A DNA stretch of 64,000 bases. Origin: Myxococcales bacterium (GTDB taxonomy: Bacteria > Myxococcota_A > Polyangia > Polyangiales > Polyangiaceae). The translations under genes were made by a program, and so were the position numbers. The notes under the pieces are model-generated. The model was not told where the DNA came from. It worked only from the letters and a program-made list of their open reading frames with translations, and did no database searches. The stretch is taken from positions 1-64,000 of the forward strand of contig CAHJWM010000008.1 in NCBI GenBank assembly GCA_903642325.1, given 5' to 3'. The first letter of the stretch is position 1. Each line of letters opens with the position of its first letter. Shown piece after piece: positions 27,355-36,776 of the stretch.

Positions 27355-27399
27355 CGAACGAACTCGCGAAACCCGCCGGACGAGGCGGGCTTTTCGTTT
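27306..27399 (+). promoter_or_regulatory. Thr attenuator: competing hairpins controlling thrS
   Basis: Three mutually exclusive pairings can be drawn by eye. Arm 1 CACGAC (27306-27311, inside the Thr codons; the same hexamer also occurs at 27294 and 27300) pairs with GTCGTG (27332-27337). Arm 2 GGCTGGTT (27324-27331) can pair with AACCCGCC (27370-27377) at 7 of 8 positions, the antiterminator. CCCGCC (27372-27377) pairs with GGCGGG (27384-27389) to form the terminator. Ribosome stalling at hungry Thr codons would free arm 2, form the antiterminator and let RNA polymerase reach thrS. Confidence 0.78.
27368..27399 (+). terminator. Intrinsic terminator of the thr attenuator
   Basis: Stem CCCGCC/GGCGGG (27372-27377 with 27384-27389), 6-nt loop GGACGA, flanked by A-rich 5' and followed by CTTTTCGTTT, giving a T-rich tail. 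A-rich flank can extend pairing with the Ts. It lies between the leader stop (27354) and the thrS start (27443), the position expected for attenuation. Confidence 0.8.
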
Positions 27400-27442
27400 C
27401 TCGGACCAGCCCGTTTCGCCGGCCAACGAAACGGAAGCAGTC

Positions 27443-28684
27443 ATGCTCGATTCATCGGATCACCGAATTTTAGGCCAAGAGCTCGATCTCTTTCACCTTC
27501 AGGAAGAAGCGCCCGGCATGGTGTTTTGGCACCCACGCGGCTACGCGATGTACCGCGCGTTGGAAAGTGTAGTCCGCGCTTGGACGGTGAGCTCGGGCTT
27601 CGAGGAGGTGAAGACTCCCGAGCTGCTGCGCAGCGTGATTTGGGAGCAGAGCGGGCACTGGCATAACTTTCGGGAGCACATGTTCGCGTTCTCGGACGAG
27701 GGCAAGAGCGCGGCCATGAAGCCCGTGAACTGCCCGGGGCACGCGCAGATCGTAAAACGGCGCTCACTCTCGTATCGCGATTTACCGCTGCGCCTATCGG
27801 AGCTGGGCATCGTGCACCGCAACGAATCGAGCGGCGTACTACACGGCCTGATGCGCTTGCGGCAGTTCACTCAGGACGATGGCCACGTATTTCTGGCCGA
27901 GACCGATGTCGAGCGCGAAGTCGCCGACTTCTGCCGCTCGCTCTACGACTTCTACCGAGCCCTAGGGTTTTCGGAGATCGGCGTCGCCTTCGCGACTCGG
28001 CCCGAGCAACGCGTCGGCAGCGACGCTGTCTGGGATCGCGCCGAGCACGCGCTCGCCGCCGCCGCCAAGGGCGCGGGGCTCCCTTGTCGATTGAAAGCCG
28101 GAGAAGGGGCGTTCTACGGGCCCAAGCTCGAGTTCGAGCTCGGCGACCGGCTCGGTCGGCGCTGGCAGTGCGGTACCATTCAGCTCGATTTCGTGCTCCC
28201 TGAACGCTTCGATCTCAGTTACGACGATCGCTCCGGCGCGCGCGTTCGCCCCGCGATGTTGCATCGCGCGATGGTTGGCAGTCTGGAGCGCTTCCTCGGC
28301 ATCCTTCTGGAACAGCATCAGGGGCGCTTGCCCTCGTGGCTAGCGCCGGAGCAGGTGCGCGTCTTGCCCGTGCATGCGGAGCAACGGGGCTACGCAGAGG
28401 AGATCGTCAGCCGCTTACGTCAACGTGGCGTGCGCGCCTCGTGCGAGCTGGGGTCGGAGACCCTGGCGCGTCGCGTCGCTGAAGCTCACGCGCTTCGCAT
28501 TCCGTTCTCCTGGGTGGTGGGCGCTCGCGAAGCGGCAGATCGTTCCGTCACTGAGCGTGAAGCGAGTCGTGAGCGTCGCGCCCGGCCGCTCGTGGAAGCC
28601 CTGAGCCGCGCACAGTCGGCCTGCTCGGCACCAATATCAGCGAAGGATACCCCCTATGCTGGCTCGGCAGAGGGCAGCGATTGA
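27443..28684 (+). CDS. thrS: Threonyl-tRNA synthetase, core form without TGS and editing domains
   Basis: A 413-residue class II synthetase. The catalytic core shows HPRGYAMYRALES and FEEVKTPELL (motif 1 region), MKPVNCPGH (zinc cysteine), HRNESSGVLHGLMRLRQFTQDDGH (motif 2 with zinc histidine), GAFYGPKLEF, WQCGTIQLDFVLPERFDL, and PAMLHRAMVGSLERF (motif 3). The anticodon-binding domain spans about residues 295-385. Typical bacterial ThrRS is about 640 residues. Here the N-terminal TGS domain and the second editing domain are missing; the protein begins at the linker before the core. Translation starts at ATG 27443 after GGAAGCAG. Upstream sequence encodes the attenuator, not an eroded domain. 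Mischarged Ser-tRNA(Thr) would need separate clearance. Confidence 0.93.
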   Translation: MLDSSDHRILGQELDLFHLQEEAPGMVFWHPRGYAMYRALESVVRAWTVSSGFEEVKTPELLRSVIWEQSGHWHNFREHMFAFSDEGKSAAMKPVNCPGHAQIVKRRSLSYRDLPLRLSELGIVHRNESSGVLHGLMRLRQFTQDDGHVFLAETDVEREVADFCRSLYDFYRALGFSEIGVAFATRPEQRVGSDAVWDRAEHALAAAAKGAGLPCRLKAGEGAFYGPKLEFELGDRLGRRWQCGTIQLDFVLPERFDLSYDDRSGARVRPAMLHRAMVGSLERFLGILLEQHQGRLPSWLAPEQVRVLPVHAEQRGYAEEIVSRLRQRGVRASCELGSETLARRVAEAHALRIPFSWVVGAREAADRSVTEREASRERRARPLVEALSRAQSACSAPISAKDTPYAGSAEGSD

Positions 28685-28792
28685 TCGGCTTGACCCACCC
28701 CAGGCTGCTGGCTAGGTTGCCCCCGCTTTTCCGATGATCGCCATGACAACCGAGCTCGCCGGCAGCGTGCGCCCGATACAAGGCCACTGAGC

Positions 28793-30007
28793 TTGGAACT
28801 TTTGGACGGCATCCGCACGATCGACGAGCTTCGGCTCGACAGTCAGAGAGTGTTGATCCGCGTGGACTTCAACGTGCCCATCGACGATGCGGGCGCGCTC
28901 ACGGACGACGAGCGGATCCGCGCTGCATTGCCGACGATCAAAAAGGCCATCAGCGCGGGCGCTCGGGTGATCTTGGCTTCGCACTTAGGTCATCCGCACG
29001 GCAAGCCGAGCGCGGCGTTGAGCCTCGAGCCTGTCGCCGCGCGTTTGAGTGAGCTGCTCGGCCAAGACATCTTTCTGCCCGACGACTGCATTGGGGACGC
29101 AGCCAAGAAGGTGATCAACGATCTTCGGCCAGGGCAGGTCGTGATGCTCGAAAACTTGCGCTTTCACCCGGAGGAAGAGCAGAACGACGACGGTTTCGCC
29201 CGCGAGCTCGCGGCTCATTGCGACGTATACGTAAACGACGCGTTTGGTGCCTCGCACCGTGCACAGGCGTCGGTCGTCGCGCTGCCGCGAGCCAAGCGCG
29301 AACGCGGCATGGGCTACCTGCTGAGAGATGAGGTCACGGCCCTTGCGCGACTGACGGAGAGCCCGAGCAAACCCTTCGTCGCCATCTTAGGCGGCGCGAG
29401 AGTGTCGTCCAAGCTCAGGATGATCGAAGCGCTTCTCAAGAGGTGCGACGTGATCTGCATCGGCGGCGCTATGGCCAATACCCTGCTCGCAGCCGCCGGC
29501 CATCAACTTCGCGACTCGAAGATCGAGCTCGAGCAACTGGCAATTGGCCGGAGCCTGCTCGAGCAAGCTCGCGATCGGCGCGTGAAATTGCTACTGCCGA
29601 CCGACGTGGTGGTGGCACCTGAAAAGGACGCCAGCGAAGGAGAGATCGTGAGTGTGCAGTCGATACCGGACCAACACATGGCGCTCGATATCGGGCCCCG
29701 CACCGTCGGCACATTTGCGGCAGAAATAGCCAAGGCAAAAACCGTGTTCTGGAATGGCCCAGTCGGCCTGTACGAGAACCCCACGTTCGCGGCCGGCAGC
29801 ATCGGTATCGCGCGGGCACTGGCGGAGGCGACCGGCTTCACCGTGGTCTCTGGAGCCAACAGCGGACGCGCGGTGGTGGGCGCGGGCCGGGAGATTTCCG
29901 CCAAAATCAGCTTTATTTCGTGGGGTGGGAGCGCTTCGCTCGAATTGATCCAAGGCCTCAAGTTGCCGGGTGTAGAAGCCCTGCGAGGAAACCAAAGTGG
30001 CACGTAA
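28793..30007 (+). CDS. pgk: Phosphoglycerate kinase with altered active-site residues
   Basis: A 404-residue PGK fold converting 1,3-bisphosphoglycerate and ADP to 3-phosphoglycerate and ATP. It keeps RVDFNVP, LENLRFHPEE, VNDAFGASHR, GGAMANTLL and a C-terminal LPGVEAL. Several near-invariant residues differ. SHLGRP is SHLGHP (the 3PG-binding Arg). GGAKVSDK is GGARVSSK. The nucleotide-binding GGGDS/T is SGANS (losing the Asp), and STGGGASLE is SWGGSASLE. The start is TTG 28793 with an AAGG site upstream. It overlaps tpiA by 11 bp. It may have reduced or changed activity, or another pgk may exist elsewhere. Confidence 0.93.
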   Translation: MELLDGIRTIDELRLDSQRVLIRVDFNVPIDDAGALTDDERIRAALPTIKKAISAGARVILASHLGHPHGKPSAALSLEPVAARLSELLGQDIFLPDDCIGDAAKKVINDLRPGQVVMLENLRFHPEEEQNDDGFARELAAHCDVYVNDAFGASHRAQASVVALPRAKRERGMGYLLRDEVTALARLTESPSKPFVAILGGARVSSKLRMIEALLKRCDVICIGGAMANTLLAAAGHQLRDSKIELEQLAIGRSLLEQARDRRVKLLLPTDVVVAPEKDASEGEIVSVQSIPDQHMALDIGPRTVGTFAAEIAKAKTVFWNGPVGLYENPTFAAGSIGIARALAEATGFTVVSGANSGRAVVGAGREISAKISFISWGGSASLELIQGLKLPGVEALRGNQSGT

Positions 30008-30770
30008 ATACCTGATCGCGGGCAATTGGAAGTTGAACAACGGCGGCCTAAAAGGGGTCGAGCTGGCCGCCGCCGTCGTTCAGGCCTCGAAAGAAGTGGC
30101 CGGTCTCGTCGAGGTCGTGGTCTCGCCGCCTTTCACGGCGCTGGCCGCCGTTTCAGCAGAGCTCGAAGGCAGCCATGTGGAAGTCGCGGGGCAGAATCTT
30201 TATCCCAAAGACAGCGGCGCCTTCACCGGCGAGATCAGCGCGCCCATGCTCGACGAGTCAGGGGCCAAATGGGTCATCATCGGTCACAGCGAACGCCGTC
30301 AGTACTTCGGCGAGACGGACGAGCAGGTCGGCGCGAAGGTTGCCGCGGCGACTGCCGCGGGCATCAAGCCCATCGCCTGCGTCGGTGAGACGTTGGCCGA
30401 ACGCGAGGCGGGGAACACGATGACGGTAGTGTTTCGCCAGCTCGAGAGCATCGTTCCGGAGCTAAACAAGAAGCCAGGCTTCGGCGTGATCGCGTACGAG
30501 CCGGTCTGGGCCATCGGAACCGGCAAGGTGGCGACCAATGAGCAAGCGCAGGAAGTGCACGCCGCCATCCGTGAGCAACTGAAGAAAACCAGCGCGGAGC
30601 TCGCGGAGGTCACCCGTATTTTATACGGGGGCAGCGTAAAAGCGGACAACGCGGCTGGGCTTTTGGCTTGCGCCGACATCGATGGTGCCTTGGTCGGGGG
30701 CGCCGCCCTGGATGCGGCGGGATTCGCACAAATCGCAAAAGCCGCGAAAGCCTCCGGCCACGACAATTGA
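29997..30770 (+). CDS. tpiA: Triosephosphate isomerase
   Basis: A 257-residue TIM barrel interconverting dihydroxyacetone phosphate and glyceraldehyde 3-phosphate. All catalytic elements are intact: AGNWKLN (Asn/Lys), VIIGHSERRQYFGE (His), IAYEPVWAIGTGK (Glu and the flexible loop), LYGGSVKADN (Ser/phosphate) and LVGGAALDAAGF. The contrast with the altered pgk directly upstream is notable. It starts inside the end of pgk (11-bp overlap), indicating coupling. secG follows 70 bp downstream. Confidence 0.98.
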   Translation: MARKYLIAGNWKLNNGGLKGVELAAAVVQASKEVAGLVEVVVSPPFTALAAVSAELEGSHVEVAGQNLYPKDSGAFTGEISAPMLDESGAKWVIIGHSERRQYFGETDEQVGAKVAAATAAGIKPIACVGETLAEREAGNTMTVVFRQLESIVPELNKKPGFGVIAYEPVWAIGTGKVATNEQAQEVHAAIREQLKKTSAELAEVTRILYGGSVKADNAAGLLACADIDGALVGGAALDAAGFAQIAKAAKASGHDN

Positions 30771-30840
30771 GGGAAAACGTTCGCTGCTCGCCTGGCCCGA
30801 ACCCTGCTGCTAAGTTCTGCTCCCGTTAGGATCCTCTCCC

Positions 30841-31197
30841 ATGGCCGAATTTCTGCACACCCCCTTCACTGTCCTGCACATCATGGCGTGTGCCTTTCTG
30901 ATCCTCGTGATCTTGATTCAACCTGGTAAGAGCGGCGGGCTCGGTGCGTTGGGAGGCGGTGGCGCGCAGCAGGTATTCGGCGGCAGTGGCGCCGGTAACT
31001 TCTTGACCAAGACGACCTGGGCCACGGCTGGGATCTTCTTCTTCACGAGTATTTCGCTCGCGTACCTGTCCTCATCCACCGACGAGTCCATGCGCAAGCA
31101 TTCGGCTGCATTGCAAAAGCAGCGCGATCAGAACGCTCCGCTGTCCACCTCGACCGCGCCGCATAAGTCCGCGAAGCCCAGCAGTAGCGGAAAATAG
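30841..31197 (+). CDS. secG: Preprotein translocase subunit SecG
   Basis: A 118-residue membrane protein with two transmembrane helices (about residues 7-27 and 55-75). The family loop QPGKSGGLGALGGGGAQQVFGGSGAGNFLTKTTW lies between them. It helps SecYE and SecA move proteins across the inner membrane. The C-terminal 40 residues are Ser/Lys-rich. Linkage pgk-tpiA-secG is widespread in bacteria, which supports all three calls. Confidence 0.97.
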   Translation: MAEFLHTPFTVLHIMACAFLILVILIQPGKSGGLGALGGGGAQQVFGGSGAGNFLTKTTWATAGIFFFTSISLAYLSSSTDESMRKHSAALQKQRDQNAPLSTSTAPHKSAKPSSSGK

Positions 31198-31218
31198 CCT
31201 CCTGATCGCGGGCCGCTC

Positions 31219-32664
31219 GTGAATCACCCCGAGGCTCGACCGCGGGACTTTTTACCGAGCGGGCGCGAGTTAGCGCTGCTGATTGGGGCCCGCGCGGTTG
31301 CGTGCTTGCTGGCGTGGGACAACGGCTTCCGCGCGCTGAGTGACGACGACTACGCGCGAATCTCGATTGCTCAGCGCTACGCGCAGGCGCCGAGCTTCGA
31401 TCCGAGTGGCACGAGTTGGTTACCAGCGCCGTTTTGGGCGTATGGCTCCGCCTTTCACCTGTTCGGGCCCGGGCTCGGCGTGGCGCGCGCAATGGCCGTT
31501 ACCCTTGGTATTGGGGCGACCATCTTGGTGTATTGCGCGGCTCGCATGCTAGGCGTGGCTAGGCCTGGCGCCGTGCTGGGTGCCGTATTCAGCAGTCTGC
31601 TCGCACCTTACTCGGCGTACCTGGGCATCGCTGCTTTGCCAGAGGTGCCCTGCGCGGCGCTCATCTTATACTCCGCGTCGACCCTCGCGCGCAGCAACCC
31701 GCGTGTGCAGCTTCTGGGTTCGCTGGCCCTGTTTCTAGCGTGTCTGTCACGCTACGAAGCCTGGCCAGTTGCCGCGACATTTGCGATTTTTTGCGTGCGG
31801 GAGGCCATCGTTCAGCGTCGATTCGCTTTCATCGGCTGCGCCGCACTCGCGCTCGCGGCGCCGACCATCTGGCTAACGTTGGGCCGCGTGGAGCACGGGG
31901 ACGCTCTCTTCTTCGTGGCTCGCGTCACCTCTTATCGACGATCACTCGGCGGCGCGGAGGAGCCTCTGCTACGGCGACTGCTCGAATACCCGGCGTTGCT
32001 CTTCAAGGCCGCCGACCTGGGCAGCATCTTGCTCGTCGCGTGGGCGGTGACCCGAAAATCGAGCGGTGAAACACTGCATTTGCGGCGATGCGCGCTAGCT
32101 TTGATCAGCCTTCTGGCGTTTTTGATGGTGGGCAGCGTTCGCGATGGCGTGCCTACTCATCATATGGCGCGGGTCTTGTTGCCGATTTGGTTCTTCGGAT
32201 CGATCCTTGCCGGTTCCCGCTCCGCGCTGCTGGCCGCCAGGCTGTCCGGCCCAGCACGCGCTGTTTGCGGCCTGGCCCTCCTGGGTTGGACATGGCTGGT
32301 GACGCCGATCTATTTGCCTCGCTACGATTTGGCTGAGCGCCAGGCCGAGCTCGAGGCGGGTAGCGCGGCGCGTGCTCGGACCGCCCGTGCCCTCAGCATC
32401 GATACGCGGGATTACGGATACTTTGCCGTGGAAGCTGGTTTCGGCGAGCCCGCGGGCACCCGCGTGCTCGAGGATCACGACCCGAGGCGACCCCAGGCGG
32501 GCCCGTTCAGCTCCTCGCGCGCGCTGGCAGAGGTGCTGCGGGCTCAGGGCGCACAGTTCGTCATCCTCACGGCCGAGCACGCCGCGTTGCTCGGCTCCCA
32601 ATGCGTGATTCGCTGGCGTAACGCGGCCTTCCTGTTGTTCGAGTGCGAGCTCGGCGAACGCTGA
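31219..32664 (+). CDS. GT-C family (PMT/GT39-like) membrane glycosyltransferase
   Basis: A 481-residue polytopic membrane protein with about eight to ten hydrophobic helices. The first periplasmic loop carries LSDDDYARISIAQRYA, the acidic catalytic motif expected in GT39/ArnT-like enzymes that use polyprenyl-phosphate sugars. It is followed by WLPAPFWAYGSAFHLFGPG and, in TM regions, CLSRYEAWPVAATFA. The final 120 residues form a soluble domain. The acceptor, protein or lipid, cannot be told. It lies 21 bp downstream of secG and may be in the same transcript. Confidence 0.78.
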   Translation: MNHPEARPRDFLPSGRELALLIGARAVACLLAWDNGFRALSDDDYARISIAQRYAQAPSFDPSGTSWLPAPFWAYGSAFHLFGPGLGVARAMAVTLGIGATILVYCAARMLGVARPGAVLGAVFSSLLAPYSAYLGIAALPEVPCAALILYSASTLARSNPRVQLLGSLALFLACLSRYEAWPVAATFAIFCVREAIVQRRFAFIGCAALALAAPTIWLTLGRVEHGDALFFVARVTSYRRSLGGAEEPLLRRLLEYPALLFKAADLGSILLVAWAVTRKSSGETLHLRRCALALISLLAFLMVGSVRDGVPTHHMARVLLPIWFFGSILAGSRSALLAARLSGPARAVCGLALLGWTWLVTPIYLPRYDLAERQAELEAGSAARARTARALSIDTRDYGYFAVEAGFGEPAGTRVLEDHDPRRPQAGPFSSSRALAEVLRAQGAQFVILTAEHAALLGSQCVIRWRNAAFLLFECELGER

Positions 32665-32710
32665 TCGCCGGGAATTCGCCATGCGCGCGGAGCCCGCCTA
32701 GAATCCCGCG

Positions 32711-33016
32711 GTGCTCCGAGTACTGGGTCGACGCGCGCTAGAAGCCGGCATCAGTGTGTTCGCCATCTTGGGCTTCTGTTACGTGCCGCTTGGCACGCGC
32801 ACGGGCTTGGAGCACGCCAAAGCGGTCTTCGGCACGCCTGCCGCCAAGCGTGCCGGCGGCGAGCTCGTCGACGCCTTTACGCGCGTCCGCAACAAGCTGA
32901 CGGGGCAGCTCGAAGAGCTGGCCGCGGGCGCGACGACCGCGACCTCGCCGGTTATCGTCACGCCGCCAAAGAACGGTGCGCACTCGGAGCACGCGCATCC
33001 GCGCGCGCGCCAATAG
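32711..33016 (+). CDS. Small hypothetical protein with one membrane segment
   Basis: A 101-residue protein beginning at GTG 32711. Residues about 9-27 (AGISVFAILGFCYVPLGTR) are hydrophobic and could be a membrane anchor or signal. The rest is polar, and the tail is His/Arg-rich. No family recognised. Base composition and frame use fit a real gene, but the evidence is modest. Confidence 0.55.
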   Translation: MLRVLGRRALEAGISVFAILGFCYVPLGTRTGLEHAKAVFGTPAAKRAGGELVDAFTRVRNKLTGQLEELAAGATTATSPVIVTPPKNGAHSEHAHPRARQ

Positions 33017-33133
33017 CCACGCGCAGCGAAGACCGAGGCTCGATCGGAGACCGGCGACGCAGCGAGCCCGGCGCGCAGAAGGCGGACGAATCAGGCTTGT
33101 CGACGCACAGCCGCAGCGCGGCGCGGCTGACGC

Positions 33134-33475
33134 TTACTTGACCGCGGCGTCGACGGACGCCGGCGGAAGGGGACCTGCCGCTTTATGGTCGCGAAATAAC
33201 GTCAAACCGTAAACCACGCCCAACAGCGCCAGTCCGACGCCTAGCAGTTTTACCGCTAGCGGCATGCGGCGATTGCCTGGCGCGCTGCTCGGCGATCGAG
33301 ATGAGGGGGGCGCGCTCGAGCTAGGGGAACCGCGCGCGCCCGAGGACTCGCCCCCGCGCGCTCGCCTTGGCAGCGGCGTCGGGACCGGCAACCCGTGCTT
33401 CAATGCGCTCGCAGCGCGTTCTTTCTGCATGCGCCGCTCGGCACGAGACGCTCGAGAGCCGGGACGCCGACCCAT
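33134..33475 (-). CDS. Hypothetical single-span membrane protein downstream of atpG
   Basis: A 113-residue protein. The first 70 residues are Arg/Ser/Pro-rich and probably disordered and cytoplasmic. Residues about 72-92 form one transmembrane helix (PLAVKLLGVGLALLGVVYGLTLF). A short Ala/Pro tail follows. It lies 15 bp after atpG in the same direction, so it is likely the last gene of this partial ATP synthase operon. No known ATP synthase accessory protein was recognised. Confidence 0.6.
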   Translation of the reverse strand: MGRRPGSRASRAERRMQKERAASALKHGLPVPTPLPRRARGGESSGARGSPSSSAPPSSRSPSSAPGNRRMPLAVKLLGVGLALLGVVYGLTLFRDHKAAGPLPPASVDAAVK

Positions 33476-33490
33476 GATTCCGGATCCCCG

Positions 33491-34432
33491 CTACTCGCGG
33501 AGAGCCTCGGCGCCGCCGATGATCTCCATCAGCTCCGTGGTGATCGCAGCTTGACGAGCTCGATTGTAGATCAGGGTGTATTTCCCGATCATCTCGGCGG
33601 CTTTTTTGGTCGCTGATTCCATGGCCGTCATGCGCGAGCCGAGCTCCGAGGCCTGCGATTCGTACAAGGCGCGTAAAATGGACACCTCGATATACATCGG
33701 GATGAGCCGCTCGAGCAGAACCTTACGGTCGGGCTCGAACAGATACTCGCGCTGCTGAATCACGTCGTCGGCCGATGCATCCGGACTCGCCGACGCCTCC
33801 TTGGCCTGCGCGTCACTGGGCGGCGCTGCTTTTTGCAACGGGAACAATGGCTCGGTCGCCACCCGCTGGCTCATCGCGCTCTTGAACTCGTTGTACACGA
33901 CGTAAATAGAATCCGCTTCGCCGCTCACGAATGGAGTCAAGACCTTGCGCGCGATATTGCGCGCCTGCTCGATGTCGAGCTTCTCCCAGACCCCGGCAAG
34001 AACCTCGAGCACCGGAGCGTTTCGCCGACGAAAGAAGTCACGCCCTTTTCGGCCAATGACCACGATCTTTACCGCTTGGCCGGCGGCTTCGCGCTCGTGC
34101 CAAATTTTGGATGCCGCGCGCAAGATGTTGGTATTGAACGCGCCGCACAAACCACGGTCGCTGGTGATGACCAAAAGCAACACGGTTTTTTCGGCGCGCC
34201 GGGCGAGCAGGGGGTGTCCGCTATCGGTCGTGCTGCCCTCGTGCTCGTCCGGGCCCGAGCCAGCAATTTCGGCCAACACCTGACCGGTCTTTACGGCATA
34301 CGGGCGAAGCGCTTGGATGCGATGTTGGGCTCGAGTTAGCCTCGCGCCCGCCACCATCTTCTGGGCGCGCGTGATCTTTTGCGTGGATTTGACGCTCGAG
34401 ATACGCTTGCGAATCGCCTTGAGGTTGGCCAC
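33491..34432 (-). CDS. atpG: ATP synthase F1 subunit gamma
   Basis: A 313-residue central stalk subunit. The N-terminal helix ANLKAIRKRISSVKSTQKITRAQKMVA and the C-terminal helix ESATKKAAEMIGKYTLIYNRARQAAITTELMEIIGGAEAL are diagnostic, with VITSDRGLCGAFN in the middle. The start was assigned to GTG 34432, six bases after the atpA stop, because the conserved N-terminus begins there; an upstream in-frame ATG overlaps atpA. About 40 residues rich in Ala, Ser and Asp (KAAPPSDAQAKEAS region) are inserted compared with the usual 290-residue gamma. Confidence 0.96.
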   Translation of the reverse strand: MANLKAIRKRISSVKSTQKITRAQKMVAGARLTRAQHRIQALRPYAVKTGQVLAEIAGSGPDEHEGSTTDSGHPLLARRAEKTVLLLVITSDRGLCGAFNTNILRAASKIWHEREAAGQAVKIVVIGRKGRDFFRRRNAPVLEVLAGVWEKLDIEQARNIARKVLTPFVSGEADSIYVVYNEFKSAMSQRVATEPLFPLQKAAPPSDAQAKEASASPDASADDVIQQREYLFEPDRKVLLERLIPMYIEVSILRALYESQASELGSRMTAMESATKKAAEMIGKYTLIYNRARQAAITTELMEIIGGAEALRE

Positions 34433-34437
34433 GACCC

Positions 34438-36114
<1,677 letters not shown>

Positions 36115-36233
36115 GGCGTTTTTTCTCGCGAGCTTTCTGTGGTCTGTCTACGAAGCTGAAACGTGGGTTTGGGCTTGCTCGCCGCACCCGTCGAGCGGGC
36201 AAGAGCCTCGGAGGACGAAGCTTCCCGAATCAA

Positions 36234-36776
36234 TCAGAGATTACTCAGTTGGCGCCCGATTTCGGCGAGCCGCCCTTTCACGGAACCGTCGATCGTGTTG
36301 TCGCCGATCCGCGTGATGACGCCACCGATCAGGGATGGGTCTTCTTGGCGATCGATCGTGACCTTGCGCTGCGTCGCGCTTTCGAGCTCCTGCACGAGAC
36401 GCTCGTAAAAAGACTCGGGCAGAGGGCCGGCCGAGGTGACGGTGGCGCGGACCACCCGCGCTTGTTCGTCCGCCAGCGTCGCCAGTCGACGCGCGATCTC
36501 GGGCAGGGAGCCTAGGCGTTTGCGCTGCGCGAGGAGGCGAACCGCATTCAGACCGACACCGGACAAACCGGCGCGGCCTGCGACATCGCGTAGCATGGCG
36601 TCGCGCTTGTCCGCTTCTACCATCGGATTGTCGAGCACGGCTTGCAGCTCGCGGCTGGCCATGTACGTGTCGGCGAAGCTCCGGATCTGTGCCGAAAGCT
36701 CGGCCACTTGGCCCGCCTCCACGGCCAATTGAAAGATCGCCCGGGCATAGCGTTCGCCGACGTCGCCGTCGCTCAT
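36234..36776 (-). CDS. atpH: ATP synthase F1 subunit delta
   Basis: A 180-residue OSCP/delta subunit that connects F1 to the peripheral stalk. The N-terminal helix bundle begins VGERYARAIFQLAVEAGQVAEL. The C-terminal motif is RKVTIDRQEDPSLIGGVITRIGDNTIDGSVKGRLAEIGRQL. The ATG overlaps the atpF stop as ATGA, so the two are coupled. A 119-bp gap separates it from atpA, larger than other gaps in this operon. Confidence 0.95.
   Translation of the reverse strand: MSDGDVGERYARAIFQLAVEAGQVAELSAQIRSFADTYMASRELQAVLDNPMVEADKRDAMLRDVAGRAGLSGVGLNAVRLLAQRKRLGSLPEIARRLATLADEQARVVRATVTSAGPLPESFYERLVQELESATQRKVTIDRQEDPSLIGGVITRIGDNTIDGSVKGRLAEIGRQLSNL

Noticed and set aside
27191-27442. T-box riboswitch for thrS
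   Set aside because: The T-box consensus is absent; the leader instead has a Thr-codon run and attenuator hairpins.
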